Below are positions 55,500 through 64,000 of a stretch of 64,000 nucleotides of DNA, in pieces; position 1 is the stretch's first letter, and each line of letters opens with the position of its first letter. The notes below the pieces were generated by a model, which did not search any database, was not told the origin of the DNA, and saw only the letters and a program-made list of their open reading frames with translations. The stretch is from assembly GCF_964656455.1 (NCBI RefSeq), contig NC_135719.1, positions 7,419,163-7,483,162 of the forward strand. The letters are read 5' to 3'. Origin of the DNA: Halichoerus grypus (lineage: Eukaryota; Chordata; Mammalia; Carnivora; Phocidae). Position numbers and translations under genes: made by a program.

Positions 55500-55795
55500 T
55501 CGGTCAGGGGAGGGCTTCTTTTCCACCTCTAACAAGCTCAGGTCTTATTTGCACCAGTGAGTACTCTTTTTTTGATCAGACATGAGAAGCGTTGGTTAGC
55601 TCTAATTCCCTAGTGCAGAATGGGAGACTTTCCAACATGCAAATGCCGCCATTAGTGGCCATATTAAAAGAGGAGGCTCTCAAATCAATAATTGGCATGG
55701 GCCTTAAAAGTATCAACAACAAAGTTTTTGTATTAGCTAACTGCCACGTGTTTTTGTGTTTATCAGTGTTACTATTAATGTTGGCCAACCACTGA
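55500..55795. promoter_or_regulatory. Candidate conserved non-coding element
   Basis: An octamer ATGCAAAT (55638-55645), GCCGCCATTAGTGGCCATAT, a CArG-like CCATATTAAA, and TCAATAATTGG lie in unique sequence with no repeat signature. Of the AT-rich blocks in the window this has the most varied set of factor-like motifs. Confidence 0.32.
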
Positions 55796-55799
55796 TGCT

Positions 55800-55970
55800 A
55801 TGCCAAGTGGATCAACATTTGATTTAACCCTACCAGCAGCCCGATGAGGCAGTCACTGAGGTGAGCCCCACTTTATTGATGTGGAGACAAATATTTAGAG
55901 AGGTGAAGTGACCCAACTGATTTCATAGTAGTTAACAGAACGATGGGACTATGCTTGTGAATTAGACTTT
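55800..55970 (-). repeat. MIR SINE, antisense
   Basis: TTAACCCTACCAGCAGCCCG, ATGAGGCAGTCACTGAGG, TATTGATGTGGAGACAAATA, GAGGTGAAGTGACCC. Confidence 0.65.
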
Positions 55971-56574
55971 CTCGTCATCGTGACCAGCACTGTTGTCTTT
56001 CCTCAATCAAGAGGAGTAAAAAGGCGATGTCAGAACCAGGTCCTCCCTTTTTTTAAAGCCTTATTCTTGGGTTGCAGAGAATGAGGATCAATGGGAAGAG
56101 ACAAGAGGAGGGACAGGGAAAGCTTGATCTTCAGATGGGTTGCAAGAATTGAGAGGAGGAAGTGCTGGGTGGGTGAGATGGGGAAGAAGACGAGGGAGTG
56201 ACAGGTACAAGCAAACCTTCCAGGCGGTGATGGAATTGAGCTGGCTCCCAGGAAGTGCAGAGTTTTGAGGGTCAGGCTGGGGCACAGGTGTGACTGGGAT
56301 AGAAATGTACATTGTGCATTTGGGAAGTAACCAAAAAACATCTTTTTACTCAATAGTAAGAATTGTGGTTAGTAGATCATTAGGTGATGATGGGCTTTGA
56401 GTGTCAAGCCTAAATTATACATGTTTATGAATCAGGACACACCTAAATAAAGTTAGAGAGTGAATTTGAAGGAAACTCTGCCTACACACCCAAGGAAAAT
56501 GTCAAATATGCTCTCTCTTCATACTGCTTTTTTAGGTTTTCTTAAAATGATAGTTTTGGCAGGCAGTATGTGTA
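55971..56574. other. Unclassified stretch, no gene seen
   Basis: 56150-56280 recalls antisense L2 wording, too weak to call. Confidence 0.4.
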
Positions 56575-56790
56575 CTGGCCTTGGCGGGAGCTGGTTTTGG
56601 GATTTGAATTCCAGCATCACCATTTATCAGCTGAAGGACTATGGACAGGTTAATAAAATAGTTCTGAGTCTCTGTTTCCTTGTCTTTGAGATGGAGACAA
56701 TCATTGCAAGGTTGTAAGGGTTAAATGAGGCAATATTTATAAGTTGCTTGGGACAATTCTTGGCCATAGTAGATATTCATCCAACAGTAG
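56575..56790 (+). repeat. MIR SINE, sense
   Basis: GGGATTTGAATTCCAGCATC, TGAGTCTCTGTTTCCTTG, GAGATGGAGACAATCATTGC, GTTGTAAGGGTTAAATGAGG, GGCCATAGTAGATATTC. Confidence 0.8.
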
Positions 56791-56812
56791 TTTGATTAAA
56801 TGAGAGAATACA

Positions 56813-57002
56813 GGGTGCCTGTGTGGCTCAGTTGGTTATGTGTCTGTCTTTGGCTCAGGTCATGATCCCGGAGTCCCAGGATCGAGCCCTGGGTCAGGCT
56901 CCCTGCTCAGCGGGGAGTCTGCTTCTCCCTCTGACCCTCCCCCATCTCATGCTCTCTCTCTCTTTCACTCTCTCTCTCAAATAAATAAAATCTTGAAAAA
57001 AA
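56813..57002 (+). mobile_element. CanSINE, sense
   Basis: GGGTGCCTGTGTGGCTCAG head, TTTGGCTCAGGTCATGATCC, CTCCCTCTGACCCTCCCCC, CATGCTCTCTCTC tract, AAATAAATAAAATC and A-tail. The GACCCTCCCCCATCTCATGC segment resembles the subfamily common in arctoid carnivores. TSD not convincing. Confidence 0.95.
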
Positions 57003-57062
57003 GAGAAGTCAACCATTTTTAAAATAAATGCCACTTATTAGCTTAAGGATTAAAATATGGTG

Positions 57063-57277
57063 GGGCATCTGGGTGGCTCAGTCAGTTAAGCGTCTGCCTT
57101 CGGCTCAGGTCATGATTGAGTCTGGGGTTCCTGGGATTGGGTCCTGGGATTGAACTGAGCATTGGGCTCCTTGCTCAGTCTGTTTCTCCCCTCCTCTCTC
57201 CCCTAACCCCCACTCATGTTCTCTCTCTCTCTCTTGCTCACTCTCTCAAATAAATAAATAAAATCTTTTTTAAAAAA
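57063..57277 (+). mobile_element. CanSINE, sense
   Basis: GGGCATCTGGGTGGCTCAG head, GCCTTCGGCTCAGGTCATG, a local duplication (GGGTTCCTGGGATTGGGTCC then TGGGATTGAAC), CT-rich tract and AAATAAATAAATAAAATC tail. TSD GGATTAAAATATGGTG (57047-57062) and GGATTACAATGTGGTG (57278-57293). Only 60 bases separate it from the previous CanSINE. Confidence 0.97.
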
Positions 57278-57689
57278 GGATTACAATGTGGTGACTTGGA
57301 GAAGCCTCTTGTTTAGGACCCATGAGTCCCCTCCACTGTGAAAGTTGTTCACCCACATATGTTCGAATTCCCACCAACAATAAAGAACGACAATGAACAA
57401 AGACCCTGATATTATTACATAACACTTCCTTTACTTCTCTTTGGAAGTTCTCTTGTTTACACTCATAATGCTTAACTGGATTTTTTTTTTTTTTTAAATT
57501 CTGGAGTAAATTGATAGAATGAAGACCTCCTGCCTTCAACAGAGATACCATTACGTGAAAAAAGTTTACAACAAGCTTTCCCAATAGATACGTTTCCAAA
57601 TTGTTGAGTATAAAGTGGGTCTAGGAGCACGAGGAGAACAATGCTATGTGTGTATCTAACAAACTTCTTTACTGTCTAATGCTTTCCTA

Positions 57690-58330
57690 GAATTTTCTCC
57701 ATCAGTTCCAGAGATGTTTAATCATTAATTCTGAACTATCTTTGATTATAGGGGACTTCTAACACTTTGAGTTTCTCTGTCCCAACTTCTCCTTCAGTTG
57801 GTTAATGATCTTAAAATACCCTCATCTGTACTACTGTGCCTTTAAAGGGCTTGCTATTTAAAGGCATCTTGGGAGGAATCCCCTGATTCACACATTTGCA
57901 TATTAGGCCAATGTTCTGAGTGCGTTTGGGAAGTCAGCAGTTCCAAATAATACTGACAGCAGCTCCTTGGCTGGGATTGACATTATCCAGCTAAGGCTTG
58001 CTACCTACGGATCTTTCCCGTCGATCATTTCGCTTTGCCTAACTGCTGAGGTCAATGTCAAGATCAGCTGATGAATACTGGTGTTGGCTCACCCCGTAAA
58101 CACACACATATTCTGAAATGGACACGTTAAACTAGGGTGAATTTAAAATTCCATTATGAAACACTGTGGGGTTTTTAATAGAATGCTAACAAACAATATT
58201 GTTAAGCAATTAAAAAATAATAAAGCAAACCTGCTTAAGTAGCTGTAACCTCACAGCTTGGAATTACGCCTGCTGCCCTGGGAACATAAACTCATGAGAA
58301 CGAGGGGAAATAAGCTGTGAACCTAGACAA
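57690..58330. promoter_or_regulatory. Candidate conserved non-coding block
   Basis: 640 bases without a recognisable repeat. Motifs include CACATTTGCATATTAGGCC (reverse octamer-like), GACATTATCCAGCTAAGGC, GTCAATGTCAAGATCAGCTG and CAATATTGTTAAGCAATTAA. AT content is moderate and there are no long homopolymers. Confidence 0.3.
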
Positions 58331-59149
58331 TTTACAATAGCCTGGGCTTACTATGGAAGTAGTGGGAGTCGCACATCCTTGCATGGGGCGCACTTAGCAG
58401 GAGTCGGACTGGCTCTTCTCTCTTGTCTCTTTGGTGCCCCCATGCCATCATCCTCAGCTCCAGAGCTGCTTCTGTGCATCTTCTGTCAAGCACAGGGAAA
58501 ATAAAACAAAACAAAACAGTTTCTGCATACCTTGCCAGGTCTGAAAAAAATCCTCCGATCCCTCTGTTGCCCTTGGTGGCTGTCAGCATTTCATTTCCTC
58601 ACGGTGCTGCGGTGTAGCGGGAGGTTATGGTTGACCTTATGTGAGGCATTTGAAGCCTCAAAGAAACAACGTGACTGCTTCCCCATCGCACACCGTTGTA
58701 TTCACAGCAATGCTGGTGTAAGAATCTGGATTAGAATTCAGGACCCTTGTGGCATCCATCTGTTGCTCTTGCCTTCCATGACAAATCTCTTTTCCTGCTA
58801 GGATGGTTTGCCTTTTACAAGATCTTGATTTCCATTTTAATAATCCCAAGCCTTCCCTCGACTCTGCAAAGGAGTTAAATTTAAATACGAAGCCTACATT
58901 TTATCTTGACATTTTCTTTAGAAGGCAGAAAAAATAAAAAAAAAAGAAAAAGAAGGAAAACGGGGGGCCAGATATTTAGTCTTCCCATCATGAGAGCAAA
59001 ATCCTCATTTTCTTTCGAACCCTTTGTTCCAAGTCTCTCGGGAGAGGTGTAGGGCGAAGGGCTGCTTTGCTGGCCTCCAGGCTCTCTAGTTACCCCTGGA
59101 GACACCAGGAACGCTCTGCCTCCAGTATTCCAAGTCTCTGTGGGAAATG
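58331..59149. other. Unique stretch, no gene seen
   Basis: A-rich runs at 58925-58960; short AAAAC repeats near 58500. No exon recognised. Confidence 0.45.
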
Positions 59150-59390
59150 TACCCGTGTCAGCATTAAGTGATATGGCTTAAAGATAGTCTTGTCAGTCTA
59201 ATTGATCTTGAGTCATTGCCTTTCCTGTCAGAGCTGTCTGTCTCCTTACCCATAATCCTCATCACTTTGATAGCCCGTCAGGTATATGGGACTTGGCCCA
59301 GCCTTGCCTTCATCCAATAACATTATGAAATTGATACTGACACTTCTATTGGCACTAATTTCTCTAAGAGATTGGAGCCAGAGGACAAGT
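59150..59390. promoter_or_regulatory. Candidate conserved non-coding element
   Basis: GCATTAAGTGATATGGC, GTCTAATTGATCTTGAGTC and CATCCAATAACATTATGAAA in repeat-free sequence just before the tandem repeat. Weak evidence. Confidence 0.2.
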
Positions 59391-59424
59391 GGTTTAGCTT
59401 CATGGCAGTTAAGCTTTCCAAGTA

Positions 59425-59736
59425 GATCAAGATGGCCTAAGATTGATTGACCTGTACCCTGAGGAAGGGGGAGGTAGAAGGGAGGAGAGAGAGAGGAGGG
59501 AATGGAAAATCATCATCATCATCAAGTGATCAAGATGGCCTAAGATTGATTGACCTGTACCCTGAGGAAGGGAGGAGGGAGAAGGGAGGAGAGAGAGAGG
59601 AGGGAATGGAAAATCATCATCATCATCAAGTGATCAAGATGGCCTAAGATTGATTGACCTGTACCCTGAGGAAGGGAGGAGGGAGAAGGGAGGAGAGAGA
59701 GAGGAGGGAATGGAAAATCATCATCATCATCAAGTG
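59425..59736. repeat. Tandem repeat, three units of about 104 bases
   Basis: Each unit starts GATCAAGATGGCCTAAGATTG (59425, 59528 and 59632; spacing 103 and 104), has CCTGTACCCTGAGGAAGG, a polypurine stretch of about 35 bases and ends TCATCATCATCATCAAG. Units two and three are almost identical; unit one differs by a few bases in the purine stretch. Open frames through it read runs of Ser or His and are repeat artefacts. Confidence 0.97.
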
Positions 59737-61684
59737 GTATTTATTTATGGAAGCATGTTGGCTAGAGTGGTTTGCTGCCTACTTGTGGTATTGCCCCCTG
59801 GTGTCTGGAGTCCAAAAGGGCAATTGATTCTACCCATGACCATCTTTTCTCCACCCCTCCACTTCCATACCCAGGAGGCCTAAGTTACCATTCATTAGAG
59901 TGATTCTGTTGTTTTTTCATCCAAAGCATAGTGGGCACTATGAAAAATCATACACAACAAGTGTACACAGGACTGCCCTAGGAAAATCAGGATGTTTGGT
60001 CACCCTCCTTTTAATAATTATAAACTAAACATATGTGAACTGAACAATGAGATAGTTTGACAAGTTTCAATTCCTTACCTGAATCTCCTTTAGGTTGTTA
60101 ATGGATTCCCGAGGAAATTGGGTTTTGATGATGAAAACGAGAAGTTTTATGAATTGGTAGGTTTAATAATGTTACCTGATCTGGAAGTCAGTACAAGAAT
60201 AATACCTGAAGAGTGATTGCAGGAAGTCACAAAGATGAAGAAGAATATGCATTTTGAGATTAGGTGGTTAAGTCTTGGGATTTTTTTTCCCTTTGTACCA
60301 ATCTAGCCCATGTGTCCATCTTCAGGGAAATAAACGACTAACTCACTGCTACTACTTCTAGCATCTCCCTCATCTCCATCTACCTCACTGTCCCTTGGTG
60401 GGACATTTGGCTCGAGGATTTAATATCCTCAATGTATTACACTTAAGTATTTTATATATATTACCCATGGTAAAGAGTTTGTCTGGTGATATGGAGGAGT
60501 GAAATTATAGAGAAATGCAGACCAGTGAGTCTCCTTACACACCTGCTCAATGAACAACAAACTGGTATTGCTTCATGTGTGAGTTCACGTGTATTCTTGC
60601 TCAGGAGCACATCTGTGTGAACACACATGGGATCTCCAACATGTGTGTGATGGCCTGGTGGACACGTGCCTGTGATGTCATTGCTTTGCCCTCTGTGACT
60701 CAAGCGACTTCTCAGAGAGCATAGCTGTCTGAGTGCTGGCCTGGCCAGTGGAGCCCCTGCCCCGGGCTGGGGCAGGTGTGCAAACAGGAACAGGTACTAC
60801 AGTCTATAAAACGTGCCATACAAGGGAAGAGATCACAGAGTTGATACGGTGTTATTTTGATTGATTTTGGTATTGTATTTATACTTTCACGTGCTGGAAG
60901 TCAGTCGACCCTCTGCCCCCTCCTCTGTTCCTGCTGTAGCTCTGTTCAAATGAAATGCTTATATCACTTTTACGGCTTGTCTGTGAAGGGGATGAGTGAG
61001 CCAAGAGATTAATAGGGGCTGCTGAGGGCCTTGCCCAACTGCAGCCCAGGTGTGTGGGGAGAAGAGGCAGTGGCCAAGGTTCAAGGTGTCTTGGAGGTGA
61101 TGGCCACCACATAAGCAGAGATAGTGTCATGGGGCAGGAGGGAAGGTGGGTCCTCTGGGGTGGGGCAAGGACTGTTTGCAGGGATGAAAGGTGATGGACC
61201 TAGAGTGTTTCCTGGGCGGGGTTCCTTCTCAGGCTGCCTTCCTCTCTCTCTTCTGCCCTGGCTCAGTGTCTCCCTTGTGCTGTTGTACTGCCCCGGGTGC
61301 ACCTGTAACATGCTCCTTGCCACATGTGTCATCTCTCTTGGTTTATTGTGTGTCCTACCTGTAGACCTGGGGACCTTCATGACCGGGGATGTGTCTTCTC
61401 TCTCCCTAGTCTCTAGCTGACAGCCCAGCACACGAGGTTGAGTTTGCTGAGCGTGTGTGTGGGAAGGCCAATTAGGAAGGTGCAGCCTGAATCAGGAACT
61501 AAAATGTTAGGGTCACCTTTGAGGACTCTGGAATGGGCTTAGTGCTATAGTTGTTGGGAAGTTGCCCTTGGAAGGTTAAATGCCCATAGAGTGCATTCCC
61601 AGTTTATCCCAGAACCAGTTTTTTCATCATTCTTATAATGCGCTCTCATCCTAGGGTTGAGAGTGAGACAGGTGGGAGACTTGG
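59737..61684. other. Unique stretch with one possible exon
   Basis: Aside from the exon-like stretch at 60094-60156, no repeat or gene is recognised. Confidence 0.45.
60094..60156 (+). other. Possible 63-base coding exon, unidentified
   Basis: A pyrimidine-rich acceptor (TTCCTTACCTGAATCTCCTTTAG within 60071-60093) precedes it and a good donor, GTAGGT, follows at 60157. One frame is open across exactly 21 codons and is rich in charged residues (VVNGFPRKLG then FDDENEKFYEL). It is bounded by an in-frame TAG upstream. Length is a multiple of three. I do not recognise the protein and no second exon is visible, so chance is quite possible. Confidence 0.25.
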
Positions 61685-62149
61685 GTTGTGGATTGAACTG
61701 TGTCCTGCAGAAAGATATCTTGAAGTCTTAACCCTTGATACCTGTGCATGTGATCTGATTTGGAAATAGGCTTCGCAGGTGTGATTATGACGTACATTAA
61801 GATGTGATACTAGAGTAGGGTGGGCTCTTAATCCAAGTTGACTGGTGGCCCTATAAAAATGAGAGACTCAGAGATAGACACACACACACACACACACACA
61901 GAAGAAGGCCATGTGACCAGGAAGCATGATGCATCTACAAGCCAGTGAGTGCCCAGGGGCTGCTGACCACCAACAGAAGCTAAGAAGAGGCAAAGAAGCA
62001 TTCTGCTCAGAGTCTCAGAGGGAGCATGGCCATGCTGACACCTGGATCTCAGACTTCTTGCTTTCAGAACTGTCAGAGATTAAATTTCCATTGTTTCCAG
62101 CCACTGAGCCTGTGGTATTTTGTTACAGCAGCGAAAGGAACCTGATACA
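61685..62149 (+). mobile_element. MLT1-type MaLR LTR, sense, with internal (CA)n
   Basis: TTGTGGATTGAACTGTGTCC start, GATTTGGAAATAGGCTTCGC, AGAGTAGGGTGGGCTCTTAA, CATGTGACCAGG, GATGCATCTACAAGCC, GAAGCTAAGAAGAGGCAAAG, GAGGGAGCATGGCCATGC, TATTTTGTTACAGCAGCGAA and CCTGATACAC end. Full-length solo LTR. A (CA)11 tract at 61879-61900 grew from its GACACACA segment. Confidence 0.88.
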
Positions 62150-63284
62150 CTTCGGGAGGCAGTGCCTACTGATACCTGGGATAACCCGTGGACAGCACCT
62201 ATTTTCCGACTGCCTGCTGTACTAAAGGCATTTTACTAGGGCCTCAAAGAGCTTCAAAGATACACAGGATAGAGTTCTTGACCTTAGAGATTTATGATCT
62301 AGAAACTTCAGGACCAGCTGAGGAGCTTGAATTGGGATGAGCAAGGAGACCCATCAGTGTTAACCCCAGGACAATCTAACAATAGGACAAGTTCAAATGT
62401 AGTGGTCAAATATAGATATGGTTTTCTCATAATTTTCTAAGGACATGGTGTTTCTGATGAAAATGATAACACAGGCTAATAGCAAAACTAAGTTCCAAGG
62501 TGAAATTTCATAGGACCGTTCTGTGACTCGTCCACAGAGATACCCTTGCCATGGATGCAGGGTGGAGGGCTACTGTTACAGGACTCTGAGAGCTGGATGT
62601 ACAGTCCTGTTGGAGGCAACACTTGCCTTGACAGAGAGCTGGACCTGGTGATGGTCAGCCATGGTAGGTAGGTGCCAACCGCTGGTCCAGCGAGCAGTAG
62701 GTGAGAGACCACAGAAGGGCCGGGAGGCACACCTACAACAGCCCGTCACCTCTGAAAGGGCAGGGCCTCTGGTGGGACATGCATGGTGTGGGGCCTTTAG
62801 ATGATGTTGAACTCTGCCAAACTCTGCGGGTACCACCGTAGAACCCTGGTTTCTCATCTAGAGACTGCAGGGAAACCTGGGCATGTCTTGACAGCCCTGT
62901 TGTCCCTTCCAGGGATGGTGGCAAGAATCTGCATTCTGTGGGGCAGTTTTTTCTGGACATCCCTGGGGCTGACTTTGGCCTTGCACTGCCTTTCCTGAGG
63001 CACACTTTCCCTTTGTCTGGGTCTATCATGTGTGGTAGCCCTGTGGTTTAAAAGTCACCCCTTGTCAATTTCTAATCTTAGGTAAGGGAATCACAGCCAA
63101 ACTCCGGAGATCCCCAAACACCTTCCACAGAGATCCATTTGGCGGGGTGTCCTCTTCTTACTGGCTTCTTACTGGGAAGCTCCCATCAGCCATGTCTACA
63201 GGGACTCAGAAATGCCATTTTGGGTCTTACTCCCAGATGGGGAACCACCTTTTACTTTTCTAGAGGAGGTAAGTTTGATATGAA
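62150..63284. other. Unique stretch, no gene seen
   Basis: No recognised repeat; frames up to 98 codons without similarity. Confidence 0.45.
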
Positions 63285-63480
63285 CTCAAAAGAGCACTGG
63301 ATTGAGAGTCAGAAGAGCCGGGTTCAAGTCACAGCTCTCCCCTGATTCTGTGGTAGGTCAGTTTAACAACTCTGAGTCTCTGTTTCCTCATGTGTGAAAA
63401 GAGGGTGTAGCCCCTATCTTGAGGATCTCATTGGGTTGCTGTGGTGATTGAGTTCATGGAGAGGAAATAGCCTTGTCTGT
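63285..63480 (+). repeat. MIR SINE, sense
   Basis: CTGGATTGAGAGTCAGAAGA, GCCGGGTTCAAGTCACAGCT, AACTCTGAGTCTCTGTTTCC, TCATGTGTGAAAAGAGG, GGGTTGCTGTGGTGATTGAG. Confidence 0.85.
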
Positions 63481-63564
63481 GTCATACAGAAATGAGGGGT
63501 ATCCATTGCTGTTAGATTATGGGTTTTAATGCACAAAATCATGGGATCCTCCCATCCTTTTTTT

Positions 63565-63720
63565 TTTTTAATTCAAGTATAATTGACACATAACATTGTG
63601 TTAGTTTCTGGTATACAATATAATGATTGGATATTTGTATACATTGTGAAATGATCACCATAAGAAGTCTAGTTAACATCTGTCATGGGTCTCCCATTCT
63701 ACAAGGTTCTGTGATCTCAT
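63565..63720 (-). mobile_element. L1 3' UTR fragment, antisense
   Basis: T-run then AATTCAAGTATAATTGACAC, TTAGTTTCTGGTATACAATA, TTGTATACATTGTGAAATG and AAGTCTAGTTAACATCTGTC: the L1M/L1MA-type 3' UTR in antisense. Confidence 0.85.
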
Positions 63721-64000
63721 TACCCTCCCTACTTGAGGCTGCCAGGAGGCCTTATATCTTCCCAGTGAACATTTTCTAATAACGAGAGAAATATCTTCTT
63801 TGGCATAAGGTGATGGGCCAGGGTGAGTTGGGTGTGAACGCAGGATTCTCAGGCCTTAGGAATGAGTTTACAGTCTCAGAATGGCCTGGAAGAAGTCATT
63901 GCCCTTTCATGGTTTCTCTCCATCTATAAATTTAGGCGGCATTTCAGCATCTTGGATTTAGGGGCATTGTAGTTCTGAAGTGTTTTCATTGTAGACCTTG
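63721..64000. other. Unique stretch at window end
   Basis: No recognised element. Confidence 0.4.

Noticed and set aside
59425..59736. CRISPR-like array
   Set aside because: Units are head-to-tail copies without distinct spacers, and this is a mammalian genome.
59447..59883. Open frames with Ser or His runs
   Set aside because: They are readings of the ATC trinucleotide in the 104-base tandem repeat; the unit is not a multiple of three.
61926..62225. Plus-strand 99-codon frame
   Set aside because: It is the 3' half of an MLT1-type LTR.

Overview
This window is non-coding nuclear DNA from a carnivoran mammal. The clearest sign is 13 copies of the tRNA-Lys-derived carnivore SINE (CanSINE), most with full bodies, A-tails and target-site duplications (TSDs). 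The consensus is the caniform type, and I saw no copy of the young dog-specific SINEC_Cf type. I therefore favour a non-canid caniform (bear, pinniped or mustelid lineage). This is an inference from repeat content only. Carnivoran-type L1 3' ends, MIR, L2, MER5A-type hAT elements and MLT1-type LTRs fit a placental mammal genome.

I found no intact protein-coding gene. The long open frames lie across repeats or GC-rich unique sequence and lack exon structure or recognisable protein similarity. The one recognisable gene-derived sequence is a ferritin light chain (FTL) processed pseudogene on the minus strand (about 15.3-16.2 kb). It has three deletions, three premature stops, 5' and 3' UTR remnants and a decayed iron-responsive element. 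It sits inside an older MLT1-type LTR, which it split, with an 11-bp TSD on both sides.

Layout. 0-7.4 kb: MIR, MER5A and L1 fragments, three CanSINEs, and an LTR-like repeat split by a CanSINE. 7.4-15 kb: mostly unique, with an L1 block, a hAT fragment and a possible conserved non-coding block at 13.2 kb. 15-16.5 kb: LTR plus FTL pseudogene. 16.5-18.4 kb: unique. 18.4-22.9 kb: the densest repeat cluster (L2, MIR, L1, four CanSINE loci, AT-rich satellite). 22.9-29.3 kb: mainly unique with hAT and L2 pieces. 29.3-36.2 kb: L1, L2 and MIR, with a MER5A split by an L1. 36.9-37.1 kb: two strong hairpins not explained by a repeat I recognise. 37.3-43.2 kb: unique, ending in a run of 36 C. 43.5-48.6 kb: L2, MLT1 and MIR, with two CanSINEs. 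48.6-56.5 kb: unique with several AT-rich candidate regulatory blocks. 56.8-57.3 kb: paired CanSINEs. 57.7-61.7 kb: a candidate conserved block, a young 104-bp triplicated tandem repeat and a possible exon at 60.1 kb. 61.7-64 kb: an MLT1 LTR, MIR and an L1 end.

The window is probably intergenic or inside a large intron. Two exon-like stretches with good splice sites (29,024-29,101 and 60,094-60,156) are the only hints of a transcript, and both are weak. Repeat boundaries are read by eye and are accurate to roughly 5-30 bases unless a TSD fixes them.
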